Part shown: positions 7,007 through 13,580 of the stretch, piece by piece
How positions within the stretch are numbered: position 1 is the first letter of the stretch
How the letters are laid out: every line of letters starts with the position of its first letter
NCBI GenBank assembly: GCA_036559665.1
Contig: DATBSS010000543.1
Span: 1-13,645 of the forward strand
Length of the DNA stretch: 13,645 nt
Origin: DASRBA01 sp036559665
GTDB taxonomy: Bacteria; Myxococcota; Myxococcia; Myxococcales; Myxococcaceae
Direction: 5' to 3'
Translations under genes and position numbers: made by a program
Notes under the pieces: generated by a model
Database searches by the model: none
The model's input: only the letters and a program-made list of their open reading frames with translations
Told to the model about the DNA's origin: nothing

Positions 7007-7770
7007 GGTATTGCCGGTTCAAGCACCAGGGCGTGTCGCGGTACGGCGTCATCCACGGCGACGACGTGGTGGAGATGGCCGGCGTGCCCTGGGTGACCAC
7101 CTCCGAGGGACCGCTCCGGGTGCCGCTGGCGTCGGCGGAGCTGCTCCCGCCCACCGAGGCGTCGAAGATCGTCGCCGTGGGGCAGAACTACCGCAAGCAC
7201 GCCGAGGAGCTGGGCAAGCCGGTCCCGCCGGAGCCGCTGCTCTTCATCAAGCCCGCCACCGCCCTCAACGCGCACGGCCAGCCCATCTACCTGCCGCCCG
7301 ACAGCGCCGAAGTGCACCACGAGTCGGAGCTGGCGCTGGTCATCGGCCACCGGCTCAAGGACGCTGACGAGGCGATGGCGGCGCGCTCCATCTTCGGGCT
7401 CACCTGCTTCAACGACGTCACCGCGCGGGACATCCAGCGCCGCGAGGTGCAGCACACCCGCGCCAAGAGCTACGACACCTTCGCCTGCGCCGGGCCCTGG
7501 ATCGAGACGGAGCTGCCCTGGGCGGACCTCCGCATCGTCTGCCGGGTCAACGGGCAGGTGCGGCAGGACGGGCGGACGTCCGACATGATCTTCCCCCCCG
7601 CCCGGCTGGTGAGCTTCATCTCCCGCGTCATGACCCTGCTGCCCGGCGACCTCGTGTCCACCGGGACACCCTCCGGCGTGGGCCCCCTGCGCGACGGCGA
7701 CCGGGTGGAGGTGGAGATTGAAGGAATCGGGGCGCTCGCCAATCCGGTTACTGTGGCGCGAAACTCGTGA
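7003..7770 (+). CDS. Fumarylacetoacetate hydrolase (FAH) family protein
   Basis: This 255-residue enzyme belongs to the metal-dependent family that includes acylpyruvases, oxaloacetate decarboxylases and 2-hydroxyhepta-2,4-dienedioate isomerase. AVGQNYRKHAEELG (58-71) resembles the active-site segment with the catalytic His/Glu pair (His66, Glu69). HHESELALVIG supplies metal ligands Glu107 and Glu109, and CFNDVTARD supplies Asp138. AKSYDTFACAGPW and STGTPSGVGPL match conserved FAH segments. The GTG start overlaps the dapB stop and has a strong ribosome binding site. The substrate cannot be deduced. Position directly after dapB may reflect oxaloacetate/pyruvate housekeeping or clean-up of a reactive keto acid such as the DapA substrates, but that is inference. 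It also overlaps folK by GTGA, so it is an integral operon member. Confidence 0.85.
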   Translation: MRYCRFKHQGVSRYGVIHGDDVVEMAGVPWVTTSEGPLRVPLASAELLPPTEASKIVAVGQNYRKHAEELGKPVPPEPLLFIKPATALNAHGQPIYLPPDSAEVHHESELALVIGHRLKDADEAMAARSIFGLTCFNDVTARDIQRREVQHTRAKSYDTFACAGPWIETELPWADLRIVCRVNGQVRQDGRTSDMIFPPARLVSFISRVMTLLPGDLVSTGTPSGVGPLRDGDRVEVEIEGIGALANPVTVARNS

Positions 7771-8276
7771 GCGACCTGGTGCACATCGGTCTCGGTTCGA
7801 ACCTCGGCGACCGGGAGCAGAACCTCCTGCTAGCCGCCCAGGCGCTGTCGCGCATCGACGCGGCCTCGCTGCTGCGGCACTCGGCCCTCTACGACAGCGC
7901 GCCGGTAGGGCCCCAGCAGCCGCGCTTCCTCAACGCGGTGGTCGAGGTGGAGTGCGATCTGCCGCCCGAACGCCTGCTCACCATCCTCAAGCAGATCGAG
8001 GTCGACCTCGGCCGCACGCCCGGCGAGCGCTGGGGGCCGCGTCCCATCGACCTCGACATCCTCCTCTGGGGGTCCACCATCGTGGCCACACCGTCGCTCC
8101 AGGTCCCGCATCTCCATCTCCACCAGCGGCGGTTCGCGCTGGAGCCGCTCTGCCAGCTCGCGCCGCACGCCGTGCACCCGGTGCTGGGCGTGACCATCCA
8201 GGAGCTCCTCCAGCGCGCGCCGGCCCAGGACGTGGCGCGCCACGTGGGCGCCATCTGGCCGGAGGCGCGGACGTGA
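7767..8276 (+). CDS. folK: 2-amino-4-hydroxy-6-hydroxymethyldihydropteridine pyrophosphokinase (HPPK)
   Basis: HPPK transfers pyrophosphate from ATP to 6-hydroxymethyl-dihydropterin in folate synthesis. The 169-residue protein begins with HIGLGSNLGDRE, the family N-terminus. RWGPRPIDLDILLWG (88-102) is the HPPK signature, with magnesium ligands Asp95 and Asp97. RFALEPLCQLAP matches the C-terminal conserved block. It starts with GTG overlapping the FAH stop and ends in another GTGA overlap with the TPR gene. Other folate genes (folP, folB, folE) are not present here, so this copy is separated from its pathway and joined to the lysine operon. Confidence 0.93.
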   Translation: MSDLVHIGLGSNLGDREQNLLLAAQALSRIDAASLLRHSALYDSAPVGPQQPRFLNAVVEVECDLPPERLLTILKQIEVDLGRTPGERWGPRPIDLDILLWGSTIVATPSLQVPHLHLHQRRFALEPLCQLAPHAVHPVLGVTIQELLQRAPAQDVARHVGAIWPEART

Positions 8277-9619
8277 GGCGCCTGGCGGCCGCGGTGGTGG
8301 CGGCGCTCGCTGCGGGCGCGCTGGCGCAAGGTGGAGGGACGCTCCCGCCGGGGCATCCGCCGCTCGACGGCGCGGGCGCGCCGCCATCCGGCCCCACGCC
8401 GCCCGGCCATCCGCCGATGCGCGACGGGGCCTCGCCCCCCAGCGCGGACGATCTGCTGCGGCGGCTCGACGCGCAGCCGGACCTCAAGGCGCGGGACAAG
8501 TCCTTCGACGTGGCGGTGGCGGTGGGCAAGCTCTACTACTCGAGCGCGCGCTACGCCGAGGCCGCGGAGTACCTCGGCCAGGCCTGGGCCAAGTCCGATC
8601 GCGCCCGCCAGCTCTTCCTCCAGTCCTCGAAGAAGGTGAGCGGCCCGCCGTCGCCGCCCGCCGCATGCCAGGGCCCGATGGAGCTCCAGGCGCTCGTCGC
8701 CGAGATGGAGAAGCGGGCCGGGTCGAACGACGCGGCGGGCGCGGCCGGCTGCGGCGCGGCGGCGATGGCGCAGGTGCTGGAGGCGGAGGAGATGCGCGCC
8801 AACGCGCTGGCGCTGACCGGCGACCCGAAGAGGGCGGCCGACGGCTACGGGCGCGTGCTCCAGGTCGACGGCAAGCGCGAGGGCAGCCTCTACGGCCACG
8901 CGATGGCGCTGGTGGAGTCGCGCCCGGACGACGCGGCCTCACTCAAGGCGGCGAAGGCCGACCTCGCCGCGCTGCTCGCCGCCGCCGGGCCGTCGCCCCG
9001 CCGCGAGATGGTGCAGCGCACCAGCGCGCGCGTGGACCAGGCGATCGCCGCCGGCGGTTTCTCGAAGCTGGTGGCGAACGAGGCCGCCGAGCGGAAGGCG
9101 AAGGGCCCTCCGAAGACGCCGCCCTTCGTGGCGCGCATGCTGGCCGGCCAGCAGGGCGGCCCAGGACCGGGCCCAGGCCAGGGCATGCAGGCCCCGCCCG
9201 ATCACCCGGGCCCCACCCCGGAGCAGGTCCGCCAGATGGCGGAGGCGGCGCAGAACATGCCGCGCACGCCGGAGGTGGAGCAGGGCTTCGCCAAGCTGGT
9301 GGAGCAGGGCGAGGAGCACCTCGCGCACGGCCGCTACCAGGACGCGCTCGACGCGTACAAGCGCGTGGTGCCCTTTCAGCCGGAGAACGGCCGCGCCAAG
9401 GCCGGCATGGCCTGGGCGATGGTGGGGCTGAACCGGCAGCCGATGGCGGACCGCGTGTGGACGGTGGCCGTGTCCAGCGACCCCGCGGCGGTGGACCGGC
9501 TGGGCGACCTGCTTAAGCAGAGGGGCGACGCCCAGGGCGCGCGCGCGCTGTGGGCGAAGCTGAAGGCGTCCGCGCCCGACTACGCCGCCTCCAGCGGGCT
9601 GGATCGCAAGCTGAACTGA
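8273..9619 (+). CDS. Secreted TPR-like repeat protein with GHPP-rich linker
   Basis: This 448-residue protein is of unknown function. A signal peptide (MRRLAAAVVAALAAGALAQ) suggests export to the periplasm. Residues 24-58 are Pro/Gly-rich and repeat PPGHPP twice; PPDHPGPTP appears again near 308. Helical TPR-like units are visible at about 77-115 (LYYSSARYAEAAEYLGQAW), 164-217 and most clearly 337-437 (HLAHGRYQDALDAYKRVV, then QGARALWAKLKASAPDY). Two Cys (132, 160) could form a disulfide. A scaffold or envelope-assembly role is possible. The GTG at 8273 overlaps the folK stop. An open frame runs upstream through folK, but the signal peptide and overlap fix this start. It is the last gene of the operon. 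Confidence 0.7.
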   Translation: MRRLAAAVVAALAAGALAQGGGTLPPGHPPLDGAGAPPSGPTPPGHPPMRDGASPPSADDLLRRLDAQPDLKARDKSFDVAVAVGKLYYSSARYAEAAEYLGQAWAKSDRARQLFLQSSKKVSGPPSPPAACQGPMELQALVAEMEKRAGSNDAAGAAGCGAAAMAQVLEAEEMRANALALTGDPKRAADGYGRVLQVDGKREGSLYGHAMALVESRPDDAASLKAAKADLAALLAAAGPSPRREMVQRTSARVDQAIAAGGFSKLVANEAAERKAKGPPKTPPFVARMLAGQQGGPGPGPGQGMQAPPDHPGPTPEQVRQMAEAAQNMPRTPEVEQGFAKLVEQGEEHLAHGRYQDALDAYKRVVPFQPENGRAKAGMAWAMVGLNRQPMADRVWTVAVSSDPAAVDRLGDLLKQRGDAQGARALWAKLKASAPDYAASSGLDRKLN

Positions 9620-9622
9620 GCC

Positions 9623-9651
9623 CTGACAGGCGCGCGCCGCCGCCGTAGGCT
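9623..9651 (+). promoter_or_regulatory. Candidate promoter giving a nearly leaderless mRNA
   Basis: CTGACA (9623-9628) and TAGGCT (9646-9651) are exactly 17 bp apart in the 42-nt gap after the TPR gene. The -35 matches consensus at 5 of 6 and the -10 at 3 of 6 positions, including the key TA...T. Only 10 nt separate the -10 from the ATG at 9662, so transcription would start at or within a few bases of the start codon. No Shine-Dalgarno sequence lies before this ATG, which agrees. Confidence 0.45.
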
Positions 9652-9661
9652 CCGCGGCGCC

Positions 9662-10501
9662 ATGCACGCCCTCACGCTCGCCGTCCTGATGATGGTTTCG
9701 GGGGCGCCCGACTCCCCCGATGTGCCGCAATTCAAGATCGCCATGCCCGGCCTCGACGGCGTCCGTCTCGAGGACCGGGAGGCCCAGTTCTTCACCGAGT
9801 ACCTGGACCAGCAGCTGACCGAGGCGGGCGCGCTCGTGACCACCGACCGCGAGATCTCCGCGGTGCTGGGGCTGGAGCGGAGGCGCCAGCTGCTGGGGTG
9901 CTCGGATTCCGGCCAGTGCATGATCGAGCTGGGGGGAGCGCTGGGAGTGGACGCGCTGCTCCTGGGCAGCGTCGCCCGCCTGCAGACGCGCTACCAGGTG
10001 AACGTGAAGCTGATCTCCGTCAAGAACGCGGAGCTCCTGGCCTCCGAGTCGCAAGGTGCGGACAACGACGAACAGCTCCTCGAGGAGATCAATGGGATCG
10101 CCCGGCGGGTGGCGCGCCGGGGGGCGGAGAAGGTCTCGCGGTCGCTGGTCCCGGAGCGGATCCGGGATCTCAAGGCTCCAGGCCTCCAATCGCCGGTGCT
10201 CGTCGCCGCGATCGGAATCGTGGGCGCCGCCGCCGCGGGGTTCGGGGGCTACGCGTACACGCAGGCGGACGCGCGCTACCAGCAGTTGCTGGTCGCCACG
10301 GACACTGCCCACGCGATCCAGCTCCGGGACGAGGGCCTCACCTGGCGGACGGGGACGTACCTGGGCTTCGGCGCGGGAGGGGTGTTGATCACGGCGGCGG
10401 TCGCGGCGTTCATCGTCGGCAACACGCCCGTGGCCCCGAAGGTCGCCATCGCCCCCGCGCCGGGCTCGCTCGGCGTGGCGCTCGAGTGGAGGTGGCCGTG
10501 A
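9662..10501 (+). CDS. Secreted CsgG/FlgO-like protein with two C-terminal membrane segments
   Basis: This 279-residue protein is not confidently assigned to a named family. A short signal-like segment (residues 1-15) precedes PQFKIAMPGLDGVRLE. The middle, about 22-165, follows the pattern of the CsgG/FlgO/TolB-N-like fold: a helix (FFTEYLDQQLTEAG), TTDREISAVLGLERRRQLLG, the Cys pair CSDSGQC (80-86), ELGGALGVDALLLGSVARL, then VNVKLISVKNAELLASES, a strand-turn-strand. Similar domains occur in many myxobacterial secreted proteins. Hydrophobic segments at about 178-198 and 231-252 are probable membrane helices. The start has no ribosome binding site; see the promoter entry. The stop overlaps the lipoprotein gene (GTGA), so the two are expressed together and may work together at the envelope. 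Confidence 0.6.
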   Translation: MHALTLAVLMMVSGAPDSPDVPQFKIAMPGLDGVRLEDREAQFFTEYLDQQLTEAGALVTTDREISAVLGLERRRQLLGCSDSGQCMIELGGALGVDALLLGSVARLQTRYQVNVKLISVKNAELLASESQGADNDEQLLEEINGIARRVARRGAEKVSRSLVPERIRDLKAPGLQSPVLVAAIGIVGAAAAGFGGYAYTQADARYQQLLVATDTAHAIQLRDEGLTWRTGTYLGFGAGGVLITAAVAAFIVGNTPVAPKVAIAPAPGSLGVALEWRWP

Positions 10502-11589
10502 AGCGCGCGTGGCCGTGGGTGGCGGTGGGCCTGGCCGCGGTCGGGATGGCGGCGTGCTGGGACTTCGAGACCGCGTACAAGGACTGCATCAACACCGGGC
10601 GCTGCAAGAGTGACGGGGGCGGGGACGACGGAGGTGGGGACGGCGGAGGCGCGTGCCCGGCCGGCAGCCCCACCGGAAACGGCTTGTGCCTGGCGGAGCG
10701 ATTCGGCACCAGCTACCCGGTGCACGGGATCGCCGGCTTCTCGCCGTCCAACGTCCTGGTAGGAGGCCGCGACGAAGCCTTCTACGCGGTGAGGTCGGAC
10801 TCGATCGTCGAGTACAACGCCTCCCTGGGCAACTACGCCCTGCTGGGGGACCTGGATGGGTTGGCCCCCGATGACGTCTGGGCGTCGACCAGCCTCTCCT
10901 TCGCCGGCGCGTCGCTCTACCACTACAACGGGAGCGCCTGGTCCAACCCGTCGGTGGGCGCCGCGGACCTGGGCGATTGCAACGGCGTCTGGGTGGAGGA
11001 CGCGGGCTATGCCTTCGCGGCCTGCGAGGAGGGCCTCCAGCAGATTGCGCTCCCCAACCAGGTTTCGACGCTGCTCGACAACACCGCCAACGGCGAGCTG
11101 TTCAACGGCGTGTGGGGCGTCTGGAACGGGCCGGCCTGGGTGGTGGGCTACGACATCTTCCAGTCCATGACGGTCATCCGGCAGCGCAGCGGCGCCACCT
11201 GGAACCTGCAGTTGTTCCCCGGCAACCAGCTGCGCGCAATCCATGGCAGGAGCGACCACGACGTCTGGGCCGTGGGCGACACCTCGACGCTGATGCACCT
11301 GGACGACGCCGGCTGGCACACGGTGCCGTCGACGGTGACCGCGGACTTCAAGGACGTGTACGTGTTGCCTTCCGGCCAGGCGTGGGTCGCCACCTACGAC
11401 ACCCGGCTGATGGTGATCGACACGGACGGCGGCCAGCGGACCTTCACCCCGCCCGGGCTCCAGAGCGCGACGGAGGACATCCTCATCCAGCGGGTTCGGC
11501 CCTTCCCCAGCGGGGACGTGTGGGTGACGGCCACCAGCTACGACGGCGGCTATTACGGCGGCGCAATCTTCCACTACCAGACGCCCTGA
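10498..11589 (+). CDS. Lipoprotein with beta-propeller-like DVWAVG repeats
   Basis: This 363-residue surface or periplasmic lipoprotein is of unknown function. The N-terminus MKRAWPWVAVGLAAVGMAAC ends in a lipobox with Cys20. A Gly/Asp linker (GGGDDGGGDGGG) and several Cys (30, 36, 52, 64) follow. From about 75 on, short repeats occur: DDVWAS...LYHYNGSAW (125-148), RSDHDVWAVGDTSTLMHLDD (251-270), PSGQAWVATYDTRLMVID (291-308) and PSGDVWVTATSYDGG (337-351). Such D-VW-G/HY units build small propellers in secreted myxobacterial lipoproteins and probably bind protein or glycan partners. The GTG start is set by GGAGG at 10488-10492, 5 nt upstream, and by the GTGA overlap with the preceding gene. 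No terminator with a T run follows. Confidence 0.7.
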   Translation: MKRAWPWVAVGLAAVGMAACWDFETAYKDCINTGRCKSDGGGDDGGGDGGGACPAGSPTGNGLCLAERFGTSYPVHGIAGFSPSNVLVGGRDEAFYAVRSDSIVEYNASLGNYALLGDLDGLAPDDVWASTSLSFAGASLYHYNGSAWSNPSVGAADLGDCNGVWVEDAGYAFAACEEGLQQIALPNQVSTLLDNTANGELFNGVWGVWNGPAWVVGYDIFQSMTVIRQRSGATWNLQLFPGNQLRAIHGRSDHDVWAVGDTSTLMHLDDAGWHTVPSTVTADFKDVYVLPSGQAWVATYDTRLMVIDTDGGQRTFTPPGLQSATEDILIQRVRPFPSGDVWVTATSYDGGYYGGAIFHYQTP

Positions 11590-11605
11590 TCGCGGTGAAC
11601 GGAAA

Positions 11606-11635
11606 CCCCGGCCTGCGGATCCGGGGCGCGCCCGG
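11606..11635 (+). other. Overlapping inverted repeats between the lipoprotein and type III PKS genes
   Basis: CCCCGG (11606-11611) pairs with CCGGGG (11621-11626) across 9 nt. CCGGG (11621-11625) can instead pair with CCCGG (11631-11635). The two hairpins share bases and exclude each other. There is no T run, so intrinsic termination is doubtful. An operator, a Rho-type end or an attenuator-like switch are options. In GC-rich DNA such dyads also arise by chance. Confidence 0.3.
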
Positions 11636-11642
11636 CGGGACC

Positions 11643-11654
11643 GCGTTAAAACGC
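11643..11654 (+). promoter_or_regulatory. AT-rich dyad at the probable -10 of the type III PKS operon
   Basis: GCGTT (11643-11647) and AACGC (11650-11654) form a 5-bp inverted repeat around AA. It encloses TAAAAC (11647-11652), the best -10-like sequence in the gap (4 of 6 matches), only 9 nt before the ATG at 11662. No good -35 lies 17 bp upstream, as expected if an activator or an alternative sigma factor is used. No Shine-Dalgarno sequence precedes the ATG, so a leaderless transcript is possible. A dyad on the -10 could be a repressor site. Confidence 0.35.
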
Positions 11655-11661
11655 TGCGCCG

Positions 11662-12744
11662 ATGTCCTCGCCCCGCCCGCCCGCCATTTCCGCCGTCGGC
11701 CGCGCGCTGCCGCCGCACCGCGCCGACCAGGAGACGCTGATCGGCGCCTTCCGGCAGCTCTGGGCGAAGCAGCACTTCAACGTCGAGCGGCTGGAGGACC
11801 TCCACCGGGCGGTGCGCGTGGGCGGGCGGAACCTGGCGCTGCCGCTCGACGAGTACCCGGCCCTGGACACCTTCCAGAAGCGGAACGACGCGTGGATCCG
11901 CGCCGCGCGCTCGCTGGGCGCGGAGGCGGTGCGGCGGGCGCTGGAGGCGGCGCAGCTGCCGGTGTCGGCGGTGGACCACCTGTTCTTCATCACCGTGACC
12001 GGCGTCGCCACGCCCAGCGTGGACGCGCTGCTGGTCAACGAGCTGGGCCTGCGCGACGACCTCAAGCGCACGCCCATCTTCGGCCTGGGGTGCGTGGGCG
12101 GCGCCGCCGGCATCGCCCGCGCGTCGGACTACCTGCGCGGCTTCCCCGGCCAGGTGGCGGTGCTGCTCTCGGTGGAGCTGTGCTCGCTCACACTGCAGCG
12201 CGAGGACCTCTCCATCCCCAACATCATCGCCTCCGGCCTGTTCGGTGACGGGGCGGCCGCGGTGGTGCTGGAGGGCGGCGAGCGGCGGCCGGCGCAGTCG
12301 AGGAGCCCGCGGGTGATCGCCACCCGCGCCGTCTTCTACCGGGACACCGAACGAATCATGGGCTGGGACGTGGGGGACACCGGCTTCAAGGTCGTCCTCT
12401 CCGCCAAGGTGCCGCAGCTGGTGCGGGAGCGGATCCGCGGGGACGTGGACGCCTTCCTCGCCGAGCACGGCCTGGACCGGTCGCGCATCGCGCACTGGGT
12501 GGCCCACACCGGCGGGCCCAAGGTGCTGCGGGCCTTCGAGGAGGCGCTGGAGCTGCCGGCGCGCGCGCTGGAGCGATCGCACCGCTCGCTGGAGGAGACC
12601 GGGAACCTGTCGTCGGCGTCGGTGCTGTTCGTGCTCGGAGAGGTGATGGACGGGGGAGGGGACGCGCCGCGCGAAGGCGACCTCGGGCTGCTGCTGGCCA
12701 TGGGGCCGGGGTTCTGCTCCGAGCTGGTGCTGCTCCAGTGGTGA
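11662..12744 (+). CDS. Type III polyketide synthase (chalcone/alkylpyrone synthase family)
   Basis: This homodimeric ketosynthase extends an acyl starter with malonyl-CoA and cyclises the product, typically to an alkylpyrone or alkylresorcinol in bacteria. The 360-residue length is normal. The catalytic triad is complete: Cys144 in PIFGLGCVGGAAG, His282 in VAHTGGPKVL and Asn315 in TGNLSSASVLF, matching Cys164/His303/Asn336 of plant chalcone synthase. LFGDGAAAVVL and the C-terminal MGPGFCSELVLLQW (the GFGPG-type loop) are also as expected. The N-terminus contains PPHRADQETLI...RLEDLHRAVRVGGRNL, like bacterial alkylpyrone synthases. A FabH-type synthase is less likely because of the GGPKVL and GNLSSA motifs. 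It heads an operon with a methyltransferase, an ACP and a probable acyl ligase, which points to a fatty-acid-derived starter. The exact product cannot be read from the sequence. Confidence 0.9.
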   Translation: MSSPRPPAISAVGRALPPHRADQETLIGAFRQLWAKQHFNVERLEDLHRAVRVGGRNLALPLDEYPALDTFQKRNDAWIRAARSLGAEAVRRALEAAQLPVSAVDHLFFITVTGVATPSVDALLVNELGLRDDLKRTPIFGLGCVGGAAGIARASDYLRGFPGQVAVLLSVELCSLTLQREDLSIPNIIASGLFGDGAAAVVLEGGERRPAQSRSPRVIATRAVFYRDTERIMGWDVGDTGFKVVLSAKVPQLVRERIRGDVDAFLAEHGLDRSRIAHWVAHTGGPKVLRAFEEALELPARALERSHRSLEETGNLSSASVLFVLGEVMDGGGDAPREGDLGLLLAMGPGFCSELVLLQW

Positions 12745-12751
12745 GCCGTCC

Positions 12752-13324
12752 GTGACCGCCCGCGCGTACCTCGCCTTCCTGGTGCTGCTCTCGATGGAGC
12801 GGCTGGTGGAGCTGTGGATCTCCAAGCGGAACGCGCGCGCCTCCCTCGCGCGCGGGGGCGTGGAGGTGGGCCGGGCGCATTACCGGGTGATGACGGCGCT
12901 GCACACCGCGTTCCTGCTCTCGTGCGCGGTGGAGGTGGTGGGGCTGGGCCGGCCGTTCCCGGGCGCTCCGGGGTGGGCGGCGTTGGGGGGCGTGCTGGCG
13001 GCGCAGGCGCTCCGGTACTGGGCGATCGCCACGCTGGGCGGGCAGTGGAACACGCGGGTGATCGTCGTCCCCTCGGAGGCGCCGGTGGTCGGAGGCCCCT
13101 ACCGCTGGGTCCGCCACCCCAATTACGTCTCGGTGATCGTGGAGATCGCCCTGGTGCCGCTGGTGCACGGAGCGTGGATGACCGCGCTCGCGTTCTCCAT
13201 CGCCAACGCCGCGCTGCTCACGGTCCGCATCCGGGCCGAGGAGCGCGCGCTCGGAGGACCCTATGCCGTCGCCTTCGCGGGCCGCCCCCGCTTCATCCCC
13301 GGCCGGCGCGCCGCGGGAAGATGA
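12752..13324 (+). CDS. Membrane methyltransferase, isoprenylcysteine carboxyl methyltransferase (ICMT) family
   Basis: This 190-residue integral membrane enzyme probably uses S-adenosylmethionine to methylate the polyketide made by the gene just upstream. Hydrophobic segments lie at about 5-20, 44-64, 73-94 and 124-157. The ICMT signature is clear: GGPYRWVRHPNYVSVIVEIA (114-133), then RAEERAL (161-167) and GRPRFIPG near the end. In Bacillus a homologous pair, BpsA (type III PKS) and BpsB (ICMT-like), makes alkylpyrones and their methyl ethers. That precedent is the basis for the predicted role, and O-methylation of a pyrone or resorcinol is inference. The GTG start lies 7 nt after the PKS stop; a later ATG would remove the first membrane segment. 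Its last 62 nt overlap the ACP gene in another frame. Confidence 0.85.
   Translation: MTARAYLAFLVLLSMERLVELWISKRNARASLARGGVEVGRAHYRVMTALHTAFLLSCAVEVVGLGRPFPGAPGWAALGGVLAAQALRYWAIATLGGQWNTRVIVVPSEAPVVGGPYRWVRHPNYVSVIVEIALVPLVHGAWMTALAFSIANAALLTVRIRAEERALGGPYAVAFAGRPRFIPGRRAAGR
13253..13257 (+). promoter_or_regulatory. Ribosome binding site for the ACP gene inside the methyltransferase gene
   Basis: GGAGG lies 5 nt before the ATG at 13263 while still within the methyltransferase reading frame. It decides the ACP start, which would otherwise be unclear because no other ATG or GTG is available before the ACP core. Confidence 0.65.
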
Positions 13325-13580
13325 CGTCCGCCAGCAGGCGCTGGCGGAGATTCGCCGCATCCTCGGCGAGGAGTTGGCGGTCGCCGCGAGCGTGGAGCCA
13401 GGGCAGGCCCTGGTGGCCGACCTGCACCTGGACTCGATGGAGCTGCTCACCCTGGCGGTGGGGTTGGAGAACCGGTTCCGGGTGCGGCTGAACGAGGCGG
13501 ACAGCGCCGGCGTCCGCACGGTGGGAGACCTGGCGGGGCTGGTGGCGCGCCGGGTGGTCGGTGGGGAGGACGCATCGTGA
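13263..13580 (+). CDS. Acyl carrier protein
   Basis: This 105-residue carrier protein has the phosphopantetheine site Ser58 in DLHLDSMELLTLAVGLENRF, the DS[ML] motif at the start of helix II. The helical core runs from about 21 to 100. The first 20 residues (MPSPSRAAPA...) are an Ala/Pro/Ser-rich extension not found in typical ACPs of 75-90 residues. They are encoded in the overlap with the methyltransferase gene. The start is supported by GGAGG 5 nt upstream. The position between a type III PKS operon and a probable acyl-AMP ligase suggests that it carries the starter acyl chain for the PKS, a role normally filled by CoA. It must be activated by a phosphopantetheinyl transferase encoded elsewhere. 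Confidence 0.88.
   Translation: MPSPSRAAPASSPAGAPREDDVRQQALAEIRRILGEELAVAASVEPGQALVADLHLDSMELLTLAVGLENRFRVRLNEADSAGVRTVGDLAGLVARRVVGGEDAS

Noticed and set aside
10276..12825. An 849-codon open frame on the minus strand
   Set aside because: It spans parts of four plus-strand genes, including the unmistakable type III PKS, and has no recognisable domain.
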